Source of the DNA: Moduliflexus sp964602655
GTDB lineage: Bacteria; Moduliflexota; Moduliflexia; Moduliflexales; Moduliflexaceae
Length of the DNA stretch: 64,000 nucleotides
NCBI GenBank assembly: GCA_964602655.1
Contig: CAZRSF010000025.1
Coordinates: forward strand, 1-64,000
Reading direction: 5' to 3'
Positions 9,267-17,946 of this stretch are shown here, piece after piece. The first letter of the stretch is position 1; every line of letters begins with the position of its first letter. Below the pieces are notes generated by a model, which had not been told where the DNA came from, did not search any database, and worked only from the letters and a program-made list of their open reading frames with translations. A program made the translations under genes and the position numbers.

Positions 9267-9794
9267 ATGAAACGATTATTTTATGTGTTTATGCCGCTGC
9301 TGTTTTTGATGACGGGCTGCGGCTATACGTTAGTCGGACAGGGCAACCTTCCGGATCATATCAAGACGATTGCCATTCCGGTCTTCGAAAATACCACATT
9401 GGAAGAAGGCGTCGAGCAAACGCTGACCAGCGCGGTCGCGCAGGAATTCGCGCGTGGCGGCAAGGTGAAGCTCGTCGCGGAAGACAAAGCTGACGCCGTC
9501 GTGACAGGCAAAATCGTCTTGTACAAAAACAAAGAGGCCGTACAGTATCAAAATGTTGATGATAAGACCGAAGTCAAAACCTATAAACTGACGGTGACGA
9601 TCAATGTCGAACTCAAAGACATGGTGAAGGACGTTGTGCTGTGGAAAACCGAAGGATTATCCGAAAATAAGGACTATGACGGCGGTCCGGAACTTGGCGC
9701 GACGCAAGAGAAAGACAACGAACGCGAAGCCCTGTCGGACATCTCCAAAAAATTAGCCGGCAAGATTCGGACGCTTTCGACTGAAGGATTTTAA
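9267..9794 (+). CDS. lptE: LPS-assembly lipoprotein LptE
   Basis: A short outer-membrane lipoprotein that plugs the LptD barrel during lipopolysaccharide insertion. The chain begins with a lipoprotein signal peptide ending in the lipobox LMTGC, followed by the family hallmark CGYTLVGQG and the strand IKTIAIPVFENTTLEEG. The ATG at 9267 is chosen because it gives a normal signal peptide; a longer frame starts at 9237 inside the upstream palindrome. Length 175 residues, typical. Its position between leuS and holA supports the call (LptE/RlpB synteny). Confidence 0.88.
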   Translation: MKRLFYVFMPLLFLMTGCGYTLVGQGNLPDHIKTIAIPVFENTTLEEGVEQTLTSAVAQEFARGGKVKLVAEDKADAVVTGKIVLYKNKEAVQYQNVDDKTEVKTYKLTVTINVELKDMVKDVVLWKTEGLSENKDYDGGPELGATQEKDNEREALSDISKKLAGKIRTLSTEGF

Positions 9795-9800
9795 TCGCGT

Positions 9801-9850
9801 TTGTATGACGAAACTTCGTTTCGTCGTCGAAACGGAGTTTCGACGTACAA
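9801..9850. repeat. Cruciform-type palindrome, GTCGAAAC family
   Basis: Two adjacent hairpins (GACGAAACTTCGTTTCGTC and GTCGAAACGGAGTTTCGAC) are enclosed by TTGTA/TACAA. It lies immediately before the holA start. Related elements occur at 22598, 39479 and 50521. Confidence 0.85.
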
Positions 9851-9853
9851 ATT

Positions 9854-10867
9854 ATGGCCGGAAAAAACGATAACATCAATTATAATGAATTTGTGCGGCA
9901 GGTCGAAAAAGGGCAGATTAAGCCGCTCTATGTCTTCCAGGGGCAGGAAACCTTTTTGATTGAAGAAGCGCTTGCTCTGCTGAAAAAGACGCTCATTGCC
10001 GATTCCGCCGCTGACTTCAATTTCAACAAATTCTCTGCCGCTGACGTCAATATCGGCGATCTGCTGGATCAGGCGCAGACGATGCCGTTTCTCAGCAAAT
10101 GGCGGCTGATTATTCTGACCGACGCGCACGACCTTTCTGCCAATGCTCAAAAGTCAATGCTGCCGTATCTGACGAATCCGAATATTTCCACCTGCCTCGC
10201 GCTGACGGCGACAAAATTGGACAGCCGCACCAAATTCTCGCAGGCGCTCGCCGAGCATGGCGAAATCGTGCAATTCTGGAAACTGTTCGAGCGCGACCTG
10301 CCGGGCTGGATTATCAATCGGGCAAAGCGCTACGGCTATACGATGTCTCAGCAGACGGCGCTCTATCTGTTCGAGATTGTCGGCAATGAATTGCGGCAGT
10401 TGGACAACGAGATCAAAAAAGTGATCGCCTACACGACGACCAAAGAGATTACGACCGCCGTCGTGCAGCAGGTGGTCGGCGACGTGCGGGAACGCGATGT
10501 GTTCGAGTTGGTGGACGCCATCGGCGCGGGCAATGTGATCCACGCCTTGAAAATTCTGCGTCAACTCTTGATTGAAGGGGAAGAACCGCTGAAAATTTTG
10601 GCGATGATTACGCGCCAGATTCGGCTGCTCTGGAAAACGAAGGCGTGTGTGAATGAACAGAAATCGCTCTCCGCGCAGCAACTCGCCGGGAAAATCAGCG
10701 TCGCCCCACGTTCGGCGGAAACGTTGCTGCAACAAGCGCCGCGCTTTTCGCAGCAAAAGCTCAAATCCGCACTGAAACGCCTCGGAACGGTTGATCGCGC
10801 CCTGAAAACCAGTTCGAACGATCCGAATATTTTATTGGAAGATTTGTTTATCGATCTGTGTACATAG
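9854..10867 (+). CDS. holA: DNA polymerase III delta subunit
   Basis: Clamp-loader wrench subunit, 337 residues. Family features: an N-terminal PLYVFQGQETFLIEEAL, a degenerate AAA core (RLIILTDAHDL), a conserved ELRQLDNEIKK helix and the C-terminal collar region ILEDLFIDLCT-like ending (LLEDLFIDLC). HolA opens the beta clamp and recruits delta'. Its place after lptE matches the conserved leuS-lptE-holA order. It starts four bases after a palindromic element with no obvious Shine-Dalgarno, so translation may depend on the structure of that element. Confidence 0.92.
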   Translation: MAGKNDNINYNEFVRQVEKGQIKPLYVFQGQETFLIEEALALLKKTLIADSAADFNFNKFSAADVNIGDLLDQAQTMPFLSKWRLIILTDAHDLSANAQKSMLPYLTNPNISTCLALTATKLDSRTKFSQALAEHGEIVQFWKLFERDLPGWIINRAKRYGYTMSQQTALYLFEIVGNELRQLDNEIKKVIAYTTTKEITTAVVQQVVGDVRERDVFELVDAIGAGNVIHALKILRQLLIEGEEPLKILAMITRQIRLLWKTKACVNEQKSLSAQQLAGKISVAPRSAETLLQQAPRFSQQKLKSALKRLGTVDRALKTSSNDPNILLEDLFIDLCT

Positions 10868-10917
10868 GGCGAGAACACAACAAGGTAACGCACTTAAAAT
10901 ATTCGAAGGATTACATT

Positions 10918-11388
10918 ATGAGCAGATCATTGAAATACGCAGAAATTTTTATTCTGCTGCTGCTTATGTTGACGCTTGCAAATTGTGAAAATGAGGAGGA
11001 ACCTGTTGGTAAGTGTGTTGAGTATTTTAATATTTCAGGTTCTGCGACCATCCTCAACGTCATGCAAACAGAAGAATCTATATTACGATCTTCTGGCTTG
11101 TGTTATATGGGATATGAGGTAGTCTTCGAACTTTCAGAAGATATTGCGGGGTTGTGTTCAGAAGAACGTTCGTATTATAATCACAATATATGGTCATTCT
11201 ACTTAGGAAGTGGAACGCCGCCAGGTCCAAAATATCTTGAAAAATATCATATCGCGCCTGGAGTCGTATTTCCGGTCAGATTATCTGTCCAGAAATCAGG
11301 GATAGGCCCTTGCCCGCCGTGTATTATAGATTTGATAGGGATAAACGAGTTTGATTACTTCGAATGTCACGAAAAGATTGATATTTAA
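10918..11388 (+). CDS. Hypothetical exported protein, possible lipoprotein
   Basis: A 156-residue protein of unknown function. It starts with a hydrophobic export signal (FILLLLMLTLANC); a Cys follows but Asn at -1 is a poor lipobox residue, so lipidation is uncertain. The mature part is rich in Cys (at least five), suggesting disulphides outside the cytoplasm. A longer frame begins at 10858 inside the end of holA, but the ATG at 10918 gives the signal peptide. The gene is visibly richer in A+T than holA or the downstream kinase, which may mean recent acquisition. No family was recognised. Confidence 0.6.
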   Translation: MSRSLKYAEIFILLLLMLTLANCENEEEPVGKCVEYFNISGSATILNVMQTEESILRSSGLCYMGYEVVFELSEDIAGLCSEERSYYNHNIWSFYLGSGTPPGPKYLEKYHIAPGVVFPVRLSVQKSGIGPCPPCIIDLIGINEFDYFECHEKIDI

Positions 11389-11423
11389 GAGGACGTTGAA
11401 AACGCAATAAAAAAGTGAAAAAA

Positions 11424-11500
11424 TGGTGGACGGGACGAGGCTCGAACTCGCGGCCTTCGGAGTGCGATTCCGACGCTCTCCCAAACTGAGCTACCCGCCC
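11424..11500 (-). tRNA. tRNA-Ala(CGC)
   Basis: Read on the minus strand it folds into a full cloverleaf: a 7-bp acceptor stem GGGCGGG/CCCGTCC with the G3:U70 pair that identifies alanine tRNAs, a D arm GCTC...GAGC, an anticodon stem TCGGA/TCCGA with loop ATCGCAC (anticodon CGC, reading GCG) and a T arm with GTTCGAG. The CCA end is encoded. Confidence 0.95.
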
Positions 11501-11557
11501 ACACGCGATGATGTTAGTGAAAAATCTGCGCCCACTTTTGTCAAGATATTTTTGATT

Positions 11558-12952
11558 TCATGCTGAAATTTCTGTCGTTTCATACACCCATTCCAAATTC
11601 AAATACCGCTGCAAACGGTCTAACAGCGTTTCGAACCGTAGCGGTTTTTCAAGAAAATCATTACTTCCGGCTTTCATGCTCTCGTCGCGTATCTGGCGCA
11701 TCAGACTGGCAGACATGCCAATCACAATCGCGTGATCAAGCCCTGGAATCTGGCGGACATGCCGGATGACTTCGAATCCGTTCAGCACCGGCATACTGAC
11801 ATCAATCAGAATCAGTTCGGGGTGATGCTGCGCCGCTTTCGCCAATACGTCGAATCCGTCTTCCGCTTCGATAATGCCGAACCCCAATGGCAAGAGCATC
11901 TCTTTCAAGACGACCCGATTTTCATAGCGATCATCGGCAATCAGAATCTTGCGGAGATGGCCTTTGAATCCGATGATTTTCGGTTGCTCCGGGGTATCCA
12001 CAATGTCGTCTTCGCTCGCAGCCTCCGGCAGCGTCAGATCGATCCAGAACAACGAGCCTCTGCCCGGTTGACTTGTGACCTTGATGTCGCTTCCCATGAG
12101 CTCGGCCAACTGTTGGCTGAACGCTAACGCCAACCCCGATCCTTCGAGATGGATCGCGGCTTTCTTGATTCGATGAAACGGATGAAAAATTTGCTTCAAA
12201 TGCGCGGAGGGAATGCCGACGCCCGTATCTTCGATTTCGAAACGAATGCTCGGCGTGAGATGTGTGCGAGCGTCGTGAATATCATTACTGGCAGCCTGGG
12301 GCGAGGATGACGGCGCGACGCTCAGAAACGGCATGGCGCGGAACGTCACTTTGCCGCGTTCGCTGAATTTGACCGCATTATCGAGCAGGTTCAGCAGAAT
12401 TTGACGGATGCGCTGTTCGTCGCCATGCACGCGTTTCGGGAGTTCTTCCGAAAACGCTGTTTCGAAAATGAGGTGCTTCTGTTCGGCTTGTAAGCGGATG
12501 ACTTCCGCGATATTCCAGAGGCAGCGTCGTAAATTGAAGTCGGATTTTTCCAAGACAAGATGATGAGCTTCGATCTGAGAAAACACAACAATATCAGCCA
12601 GCGTTGTAAGCAATTGTTCGCTATGCCTGTGAATGACGTCAATCGCCTTGCGCTGCTTTTGCGATAGCCGGTCTTTCCCGATAATTTGGGTATAGCCGAG
12701 GATCACATTGAGATGGGTTCGGAGTTCCTGGCTCATGGCCGACAGAAAGTCGCTGCGCGTTTGGCGTTCGGTTTCCACGTCTTGCCTTACGCGCAAAAGC
12801 TCTGTTCTTTGGCGTTCTTCTTCCTGGCGGCAGATGTGTAATTGGGCGCGCAATTCTTGATTGCGAGCGTTGAGGTTGCGGTGATGCTGCCACAAAACAT
12901 ACGCGCACGCAAGCGCGCCGCCGCAGAGAAGGAGCAACCAAAGTATCATCAT
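11558..12952 (-). CDS. Membrane-anchored hybrid histidine kinase-like protein lacking the H-box His
   Basis: About 464 residues: one N-terminal membrane helix (MILWLLLLCGGALACAYVLW), a coiled coil, a HisKA-like dimerisation domain, a HATPase_c domain (N-box LLNLLDNAVKF, G1 DTGVGIP, G2-like GSGLALAF) and a C-terminal receiver (Asp in LILIDVSMP, Lys in LEKPL). The H-box reads SQELRTHLN where the canonical form is SHELRTPLN: the phospho-acceptor His is Gln75, and a His stands five residues on in place of Pro. The protein may not autophosphorylate normally. The start at 12952 follows a GGGAG; an in-frame start at 13030 would overlap sppA. It lies 19 bases downstream of sppA, probably in one operon. 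Confidence 0.85.
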   Translation of the reverse strand: MMILWLLLLCGGALACAYVLWQHHRNLNARNQELRAQLHICRQEEERQRTELLRVRQDVETERQTRSDFLSAMSQELRTHLNVILGYTQIIGKDRLSQKQRKAIDVIHRHSEQLLTTLADIVVFSQIEAHHLVLEKSDFNLRRCLWNIAEVIRLQAEQKHLIFETAFSEELPKRVHGDEQRIRQILLNLLDNAVKFSERGKVTFRAMPFLSVAPSSSPQAASNDIHDARTHLTPSIRFEIEDTGVGIPSAHLKQIFHPFHRIKKAAIHLEGSGLALAFSQQLAELMGSDIKVTSQPGRGSLFWIDLTLPEAASEDDIVDTPEQPKIIGFKGHLRKILIADDRYENRVVLKEMLLPLGFGIIEAEDGFDVLAKAAQHHPELILIDVSMPVLNGFEVIRHVRQIPGLDHAIVIGMSASLMRQIRDESMKAGSNDFLEKPLRFETLLDRLQRYLNLEWVYETTEISA

Positions 12953-12971
12953 AACGACTCCCGATAAACTG

Positions 12972-14858
12972 TTATTGTTCGGATGATCGAATTCGAAACG
13001 GAAGCAAGGCGAGTTCTCGTTCCTCGGCAAGCCGTTCGATCAGGCGCAATTCCTCTTGCGCGCCGATAAGCTCCTCTGGCACGTTCGCGGCGATTTGCGT
13101 ATTCATAAAGCGTTGCCACAATAAACGCCAGGGGTTTTCCAATTCAGGATATTCGACGAGTTGCACCCCATCCTCTCCTGGAATATTCAATTGCGTTTTC
13201 ATCGCGGCGATCACTTCGTCGAATCCGCCCAGTTCGTCCACCAAGCCGTTTTCAAGCGCTTGTCGCCCTGTCCAGACGCGCCCCTGCGCGATTGTGTCGG
13301 CGGCTTCGACCGTGAGATGGCGACCTTTCGCCACGCCTTCGACAAAATAATCGTAGAACTGCCGGAGAAAATGCTCCATGCGTTGTGATTCTTCTGGGGT
13401 GCGAGGCCGCGAAGTTGAAAAAATGCCGGAATTTTTACCGCGTTCGAGGATTTCCACGTTGATGCCGAGCCATTCGTGCAGACGTTGAAAATGATAAAAC
13501 GTGCTATAAATGCCGATAGAGCCGGTAATGGTCAGCGGATAGGCGAAAATTTTATCCGCAGGCGCGGAAATCATATACCCGCCGGACGCGGCGAGGTCGG
13601 ACATCGAAATCATGACCGGCTTCTTTTCTTTGAGTTTTTCAATGGCATGGCGAATCTCGTCAGACGCCGATGCGCCGCCGCCGCCACTGTCAAGCCGGAT
13701 GATGACGCCTTTGATCTCTTTGTCTTTTCTGACTTTTTCAAGAAGTTCGGTCAACGATTCCGCGCCGATCACCGGGGATTGTGCGCCAATCGGAGAACTT
13801 TTCCCGGAAAGAATGACGCCGCTGGCGTAAATAATGGCGATTTTTTCCCCAGTGTCATATAAATCGGACGCCTTCACCTTGACCCGCGCATACTGGGAAT
13901 TATTGACTGTCGGAAGTTCCGGTTCTTCTTCCTCTTCGTTGTCTTCATCCTTTTCGGCTGACGCAGACTCCTCTGCCGAATCCGCTGTTTCGGGCTTGAT
14001 TAAGCCTAATTCGATTTTCAGGGCGCGCTCGAAGTCTTTTCCGTATGCTAATTCATCCACCATGCCGAACTCAAGCGCGTCTTTGGCGGAAAAGAAGCCG
14101 TTGTCAACCCAGCCTTTGACGGTATCTGGCGAGACGTGGCGGTTAGCGGCAACCTGTTCGACAAAATATTCGTACCGTGCGTCAAGCAGGACGTTGGATA
14201 CTTCGCGATGCGCTTCCGACATTTGCTCCAACATTTCGGGCTGAGGGCCGGTTTTGTATTTGCCGATATACATGTGTTCCGGCGTGATGCCGATTTTATC
14301 GAGCAATTTGCGATAAAACGGCATCTCCATGCGAAAGGCGGATAAGTACATATCGCCGGAAGGAGACATGTAAATTTTATCCCCCAGGCTGGCAAAGAGA
14401 TAACTGCCGGGATACGCCGAATCCATGTACACGAAAATTTTCTTACCCGCCGCTTTGAATTTGACGAGTTCTTCGCGAATCTCGCTCGATGTGCCATAGC
14501 TCATGCCGTAGCCCTCCAACCGCAGCGCAATGCCGATGATACGCGGGTCGTTCGTGGCTTTGCGGAGATTGTTGAGCATCCCGCGCAAGGTTTGCACATC
14601 TTCGCCGAGGATATGCTGCGACGCGGCATTGAACGCCGGGCCTTCGAGAATCGCTCCTTTCAGCGTGATCGAAAGCAGCGAATCGGCTTTGACCTTTGGC
14701 GCGCGGTTCAATTCTCGATAAAACCATCCGGCGGCAAGAAGGGAACTGAGAAACAACGCCAGCCAGATGCCGAGGAAAATGTGACGACATACTTTGAATA
14801 TCTGTTTGATCCATCTCCAAAACGACATGCGAAGCCGAGTTCTGCGGAATGACGACAT
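12972..14858 (-). CDS. sppA: Signal peptide peptidase SppA, 67-kDa type
   Basis: Membrane-anchored serine protease that degrades cleaved signal peptides. 628 residues, matching the long tandem-domain form. An N-terminal membrane helix (HIFLGIWLALFLSSLLAAGW) is followed by two SppA/ClpP-like domains. The catalytic Ser (about 425) lies in SDLAASGGYM and the general base Lys (about 202) in GKYKTGPQP, matching the Ser/Lys dyad split between the two domains. An acidic linker (EKDEDNEEEEEPE, about residue 300) separates the domains. AGGAG precedes the ATG. It is transcribed toward the hybrid kinase-like gene; the divergent neighbour is a PEP-CTERM gene. Confidence 0.95.
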   Translation of the reverse strand: MSSFRRTRLRMSFWRWIKQIFKVCRHIFLGIWLALFLSSLLAAGWFYRELNRAPKVKADSLLSITLKGAILEGPAFNAASQHILGEDVQTLRGMLNNLRKATNDPRIIGIALRLEGYGMSYGTSSEIREELVKFKAAGKKIFVYMDSAYPGSYLFASLGDKIYMSPSGDMYLSAFRMEMPFYRKLLDKIGITPEHMYIGKYKTGPQPEMLEQMSEAHREVSNVLLDARYEYFVEQVAANRHVSPDTVKGWVDNGFFSAKDALEFGMVDELAYGKDFERALKIELGLIKPETADSAEESASAEKDEDNEEEEEPELPTVNNSQYARVKVKASDLYDTGEKIAIIYASGVILSGKSSPIGAQSPVIGAESLTELLEKVRKDKEIKGVIIRLDSGGGGASASDEIRHAIEKLKEKKPVMISMSDLAASGGYMISAPADKIFAYPLTITGSIGIYSTFYHFQRLHEWLGINVEILERGKNSGIFSTSRPRTPEESQRMEHFLRQFYDYFVEGVAKGRHLTVEAADTIAQGRVWTGRQALENGLVDELGGFDEVIAAMKTQLNIPGEDGVQLVEYPELENPWRLLWQRFMNTQIAANVPEELIGAQEELRLIERLAEERELALLPFRIRSSEQ

Positions 14859-15202
14859 GGTGTTCTCCTTTCTGATAGGTTGCTGATGGCATCTATTACT
14901 TTTCGGCAGATAACATGGCAGGAAATTTCTGTCAAATAGTTCCTGTCTCCGTTTATCAATTCGACCTGTTTCGTTGTAAAAAAGACGTATTCGACTGCTC
15001 GGAATTTTCTGCGAGTGACAAAATTAGGACAATATTCGAAATAGAGTGACGATTTACGTCAATTAGCTGTGACGTTTTCTGTTCGAATGATGAGGTAAAT
15101 AAAGGTAAATTGTCAACCTTTTTTCCTCGCGCCGTTCATAATACCCGGAATCTCGGCAATAGGCCGTTTCACGCCATGATTGCGAGTGGAATGCTTTTAT
15201 TC
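14859..15202. other. Divergent intergenic region between sppA and a PEP-CTERM gene
   Basis: An AT-rich stretch without a convincing gene. A small hairpin with a T-run (AAAGGT...ACCTTTTTT, about 15102-15124) could be a weak terminator on the plus strand. No riboswitch comparable to the one at 55600 was found here. Confidence 0.4.
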
Positions 15203-15217
15203 TGGCATAGATTTTGC
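15203..15217 (+). promoter_or_regulatory. Sigma-54-type -24/-12 promoter element
   Basis: TGGCATAGATTTTGC, with GG at 15204-15205 and GC at 15216-15217, the exact 12-base spacing required by RpoN holoenzyme, and T after the GC. It is 56 bases upstream of the PEP-CTERM start. The other PEP-CTERM gene in this window has a similarly spaced element sharing TGGCATA. RpoN-dependent control of PEP-CTERM genes is known in other bacteria. Confidence 0.65.
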
Positions 15218-15272
15218 TTAAAATGAGGTAGTATTTCCTCAAAAATAACAACATTCATTCGGAGCGTGCGGT

Positions 15273-15500
15273 ATGAGAAACAGAGCATGTTATTACTGGC
15301 AACGGATCGGAATCTTTCTGATTGCTGGCATACTCTGCCCGTTCGCCGCTTTTGCTGCTGCCGAAGAATCGTTCCCGCTTCCTGAGCCTGAGCAAGTGAT
15401 CTATGTGCCGGAGCCGTCGGGCGTCCTGCTGTTCGGCATGGGGCTGCTCGGCATTTTCTGCGTGCTGCTCAACGAACGCCGCAGATTGGGAAAGAAATAG
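15273..15500 (+). CDS. Very small PEP-CTERM sorting-signal protein
   Basis: A 75-residue protein made almost only of targeting signals. Residues about 10-30 are a signal peptide (IGIFLIAGILCPFAAFAAA). The C-terminus has the tripartite PEP-CTERM signal: VPEPSG, a hydrophobic helix (VLLFGMGLLGIFCVLL) and the basic tail NERRRLGKK. Proteins with this signal are processed at the inner membrane by an exosortase and exported, often into extracellular matrix. Here only about 20 residues would remain after both cleavages. No exosortase gene lies in the window. A sigma-54-like promoter lies upstream. Confidence 0.75.
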   Translation: MRNRACYYWQRIGIFLIAGILCPFAAFAAAEESFPLPEPEQVIYVPEPSGVLLFGMGLLGIFCVLLNERRRLGKK

Positions 15501-15584
15501 GGCGTCTGTTCCGCGATTCCTCGCCAAAGAAAATTTATTTCTCCCTTGACACCGTTTCTTCCTCTGAAATACAGGCCGCTCATT

Positions 15585-16880
15585 ATGAGCAAACCTCTAT
15601 GGCGATTTCTTTATGCGCGGATCGCGTCCCCGCTGGCAAACGTCGTGTTGCCGTTTATTGCGCGAAAAAATCCGAATTTACAGGCTGGTTTGGAAGGCCG
15701 AAAAGCGCTCTGGCAGCGTTTTGAGGCGCAGGTCGCGCAACGCAATCCGGCGAAACCGCTGATCTGGTTTCATGTCGCCAGCGCGGGCGAATTCTTGCAG
15801 GCGCAGCCGGTCATGGAACGCTGTTGTCAGCGCGGCTATGAATGCGCGGTGACATTCACGTCGGTCAACGGCTACACATGGGGGCAACGCGCCAAATTCG
15901 CGCCGGGTTTCGAGCCAGTCGTCAAAGAATATCTGCCGCTCGATACCGCGCCGAACATGCGCCGCATCCTCGCCTTGCTGCGTCCGGCGGCGATTGTCTA
16001 TGTGCAGTATGATTTGTGGCCGAATCTGATCTGGGAAGCCCGCGACGCCGGGATTCCGCAATTCCTGATTTCCGCGACGATTCAGCCGAAATCGCGGCGG
16101 TTTGCGTCCTATTTTTCGCGCTCGTTTTACCAGACGATTTATGCTTGTTTGGATGGGATTTTCACGGTCACGGAAGACGACCGCCGCCGCTTTCTCGCCA
16201 CCAATCCCGAACATCCGAATATTCAGGTGGTCGGAAATACGCGCTTCGACAGCGTGTTGGATCGCAAAAAGCGCGTTGCGCCGCCGAAACTGCCGGAAAG
16301 CGTCAGCGGAAAATTCATCTTTATCGCCGGAAGTTCGTGGCCGCCGGATGAAGATTGTTTTTTCCCGGCATTGCGCGACGCCTTAGAACAATGGCCGAAC
16401 TTGTTCGCTATCATCGCCCCGCACGAACCGACGCCGGAACATCTGCGCCACGCCGAAACCTTTTTTCATGACATGCCGCTTGCGCGATTTACCGCCTTGC
16501 AGCAAACGCCCGATCTGGCCTGCCGCATTCTGCTGGTAGATACGGTCGGCGTGCTGTCGTCGCTCTATTCGGTCGCCACGCTCGCCTATGTCGGCGGCGC
16601 GTTCACGACCGGCGTGCATAACGTCATGGAACCGGCAGTGATGGGCTTGCCGGTGATTTTCGGCCCGAAACATCAGAACGCCGCCGAAGCCGTTGACCTC
16701 GCGCAGCGCGGCGCAGCCTTCAGCGCCGCTACGCCCGACGAGTTTCGCGCCCTTCTCTTCGAATTCTTGGAACAGCCCGAAGAATGCCGACGCCTCGGCC
16801 AGATGGCGCAGCAAATCATCGAAGCCCAATCCGGTGCCGCCGAACGCTGTTTCGCCCTGATTTCCGGCGCGGTTCGGTGA
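15585..16880 (+). CDS. waaA: 3-deoxy-D-manno-octulosonic acid transferase
   Basis: Inner-membrane-associated GT30 glycosyltransferase adding Kdo to lipid A precursors. Characteristic segments: the N-terminal GRKALWQRF and the acceptor-domain WFHVASAGEF, and in the C-terminal GT-B domain IIAPHEPTPEH and GGAFTTGVHNVMEPA with the downstream GPKHQNAAEAVDL. About 431 residues from the ATG at 15585; an upstream in-frame start at 15546 is possible but less likely. It shows, with lptE, that the cell makes lipopolysaccharide. Confidence 0.93.
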   Translation: MSKPLWRFLYARIASPLANVVLPFIARKNPNLQAGLEGRKALWQRFEAQVAQRNPAKPLIWFHVASAGEFLQAQPVMERCCQRGYECAVTFTSVNGYTWGQRAKFAPGFEPVVKEYLPLDTAPNMRRILALLRPAAIVYVQYDLWPNLIWEARDAGIPQFLISATIQPKSRRFASYFSRSFYQTIYACLDGIFTVTEDDRRRFLATNPEHPNIQVVGNTRFDSVLDRKKRVAPPKLPESVSGKFIFIAGSSWPPDEDCFFPALRDALEQWPNLFAIIAPHEPTPEHLRHAETFFHDMPLARFTALQQTPDLACRILLVDTVGVLSSLYSVATLAYVGGAFTTGVHNVMEPAVMGLPVIFGPKHQNAAEAVDLAQRGAAFSAATPDEFRALLFEFLEQPEECRRLGQMAQQIIEAQSGAAERCFALISGAVR

Positions 16881-16902
16881 TATTCCCGTCGCCGAAAACG
16901 CA

Positions 16903-16935
16903 AGCTGTCAGACACCTTCAAGGGGTCTGACAGCT
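16903..16935. repeat. Intergenic palindrome, TGTCAGACACCTT family
   Basis: An inverted repeat AGCTGTCAGACACCTT with its complement, with one mismatch, just after waaA. It is related to the copy at 6495-6525 and could serve as a bidirectional terminator-like hairpin between converging genes. Confidence 0.8.
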
Positions 16936-17011
16936 ATGTCAAACAATACACCTGTGACTACGACGCCAATGATATTCGTATCACGCAATGCCGATCATCA
17001 TTGTTTTCGGC

Positions 17012-17542
17012 TTACTCTGCCGGTTTGATTGATTGGATAATCGTGGTTAATTCGTCGTTATATTTGTTCAAGCCTTCTTCATTTGCAAACGCATACAGCA
17101 AACATGTCGTCTCGTCGCTGGGGAAAAAAATCGAAACGCGCAACTGCATCGGCTCGCCGTCTTCTTTCCATTTCGCGGTCGCGTATTCTGACCAGAATTC
17201 GATCCCGTTGATCGTCTCTTCTTCCGGCTCGCCAGTGTATTCGATATCCGTAAAACTTTCCTGAATCGGCTCGTCAACGAGGGCGTCCCACTTCTCCTGG
17301 TCTATGTTCTCCACATCTTCCGACGCAAGCGGCTGAATGATGAAGGCGATGCCGTCTTCTTTCGCGGCGACTAATTGGACGGTGTCGCCGGTCTCGTTTG
17401 TTTCGACTTTCCAGGAATCGGGAATGACAATCGAAAATTCCGCGTCTTTCTGGGTCGGATAAAAATATGTCGTGACCTCTTCTGCATACGCAACGCTTGC
17501 TGACAAGGCAACAAGCATAAAAACCAGCAATAATTTTTTCAT
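17012..17542 (-). CDS. Hypothetical periplasmic protein
   Basis: A 176-residue protein with a textbook Sec signal peptide (KKLLLVFMLVALSASVAYA, cleavage before EEV). The mature part is acidic and begins with FSIVIPDSWKVE, reminiscent of small beta-rich proteins of the PsbP/DUF1795-like type, but this is only a resemblance. The ATG at 17542 is chosen because AGGAG lies seven bases before it; the frame extends to 17575. It stands alone between waaA and the tRNA-Ala gene. Function unknown. Confidence 0.75.
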   Translation of the reverse strand: MKKLLLVFMLVALSASVAYAEEVTTYFYPTQKDAEFSIVIPDSWKVETNETGDTVQLVAAKEDGIAFIIQPLASEDVENIDQEKWDALVDEPIQESFTDIEYTGEPEEETINGIEFWSEYATAKWKEDGEPMQLRVSIFFPSDETTCLLYAFANEEGLNKYNDELTTIIQSIKPAE

Positions 17543-17734
17543 ATAAAAACTCCTGTTCATTGTTATTGTTCCCATAGGACATTGCGTGACGGTACGATGG
17601 AGATTTTGCGGGATGTGCGCGTCAAGAAAAAATTACGTAACTATTTGCGTTGCGCTCCGTACTGCGGAACGGCGGGAATCCTCGAATGTCAATGAACACT
17701 TCTATGCGTGAACGCATTCGGGAAGAGATGCCAA

Positions 17735-17770
17735 CAAAAAAGGCCGTTTTCCCGAAGGAAAACGGCCTTT
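17735..17770 (-). terminator. Intrinsic terminator downstream of tRNA-Ala(GGC)
   Basis: A perfect 14-bp stem (AAAGGCCGTTTTCC/GGAAAACGGCCTTT) with a CGAA loop and, on the minus strand, a run of T residues. It lies five bases beyond the tRNA 3' end and should end its transcript. Confidence 0.9.
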
Positions 17771-17775
17771 CGAAA

Positions 17776-17851
17776 TGGTGGAGATAACGAGACTCGAACT
17801 CGTGACCCCCTGACTGCCAGTCAGGTGCGCTCCCAACTGCGCTATATCCCC
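17776..17851 (-). tRNA. tRNA-Ala(GGC)
   Basis: The minus-strand cloverleaf has acceptor GGGGATA/TATCTCC with the alanine G3:U70 pair, D arm GCGC...GCGC, anticodon stem CCTGA/TCAGG with loop CTGGCAG (anticodon GGC) and a GTTCGAG T arm. CCA is encoded. Confidence 0.96.
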
Positions 17852-17946
17852 ACATCCGACTTGTATAAGTTCCCTTTATGAAGTCAGGGGAATTTTTGTC
17901 AAGCAAAAAAATCTGTGCGCGCAAATTAATTCGACCTCCGAATCGT

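Noticed and set aside
12952..13030. N-terminal extension of the hybrid kinase-like protein into sppA
   Set aside because: It would overlap the sppA 3' end and lacks an RBS, while GGGAG precedes the ATG at 12952.
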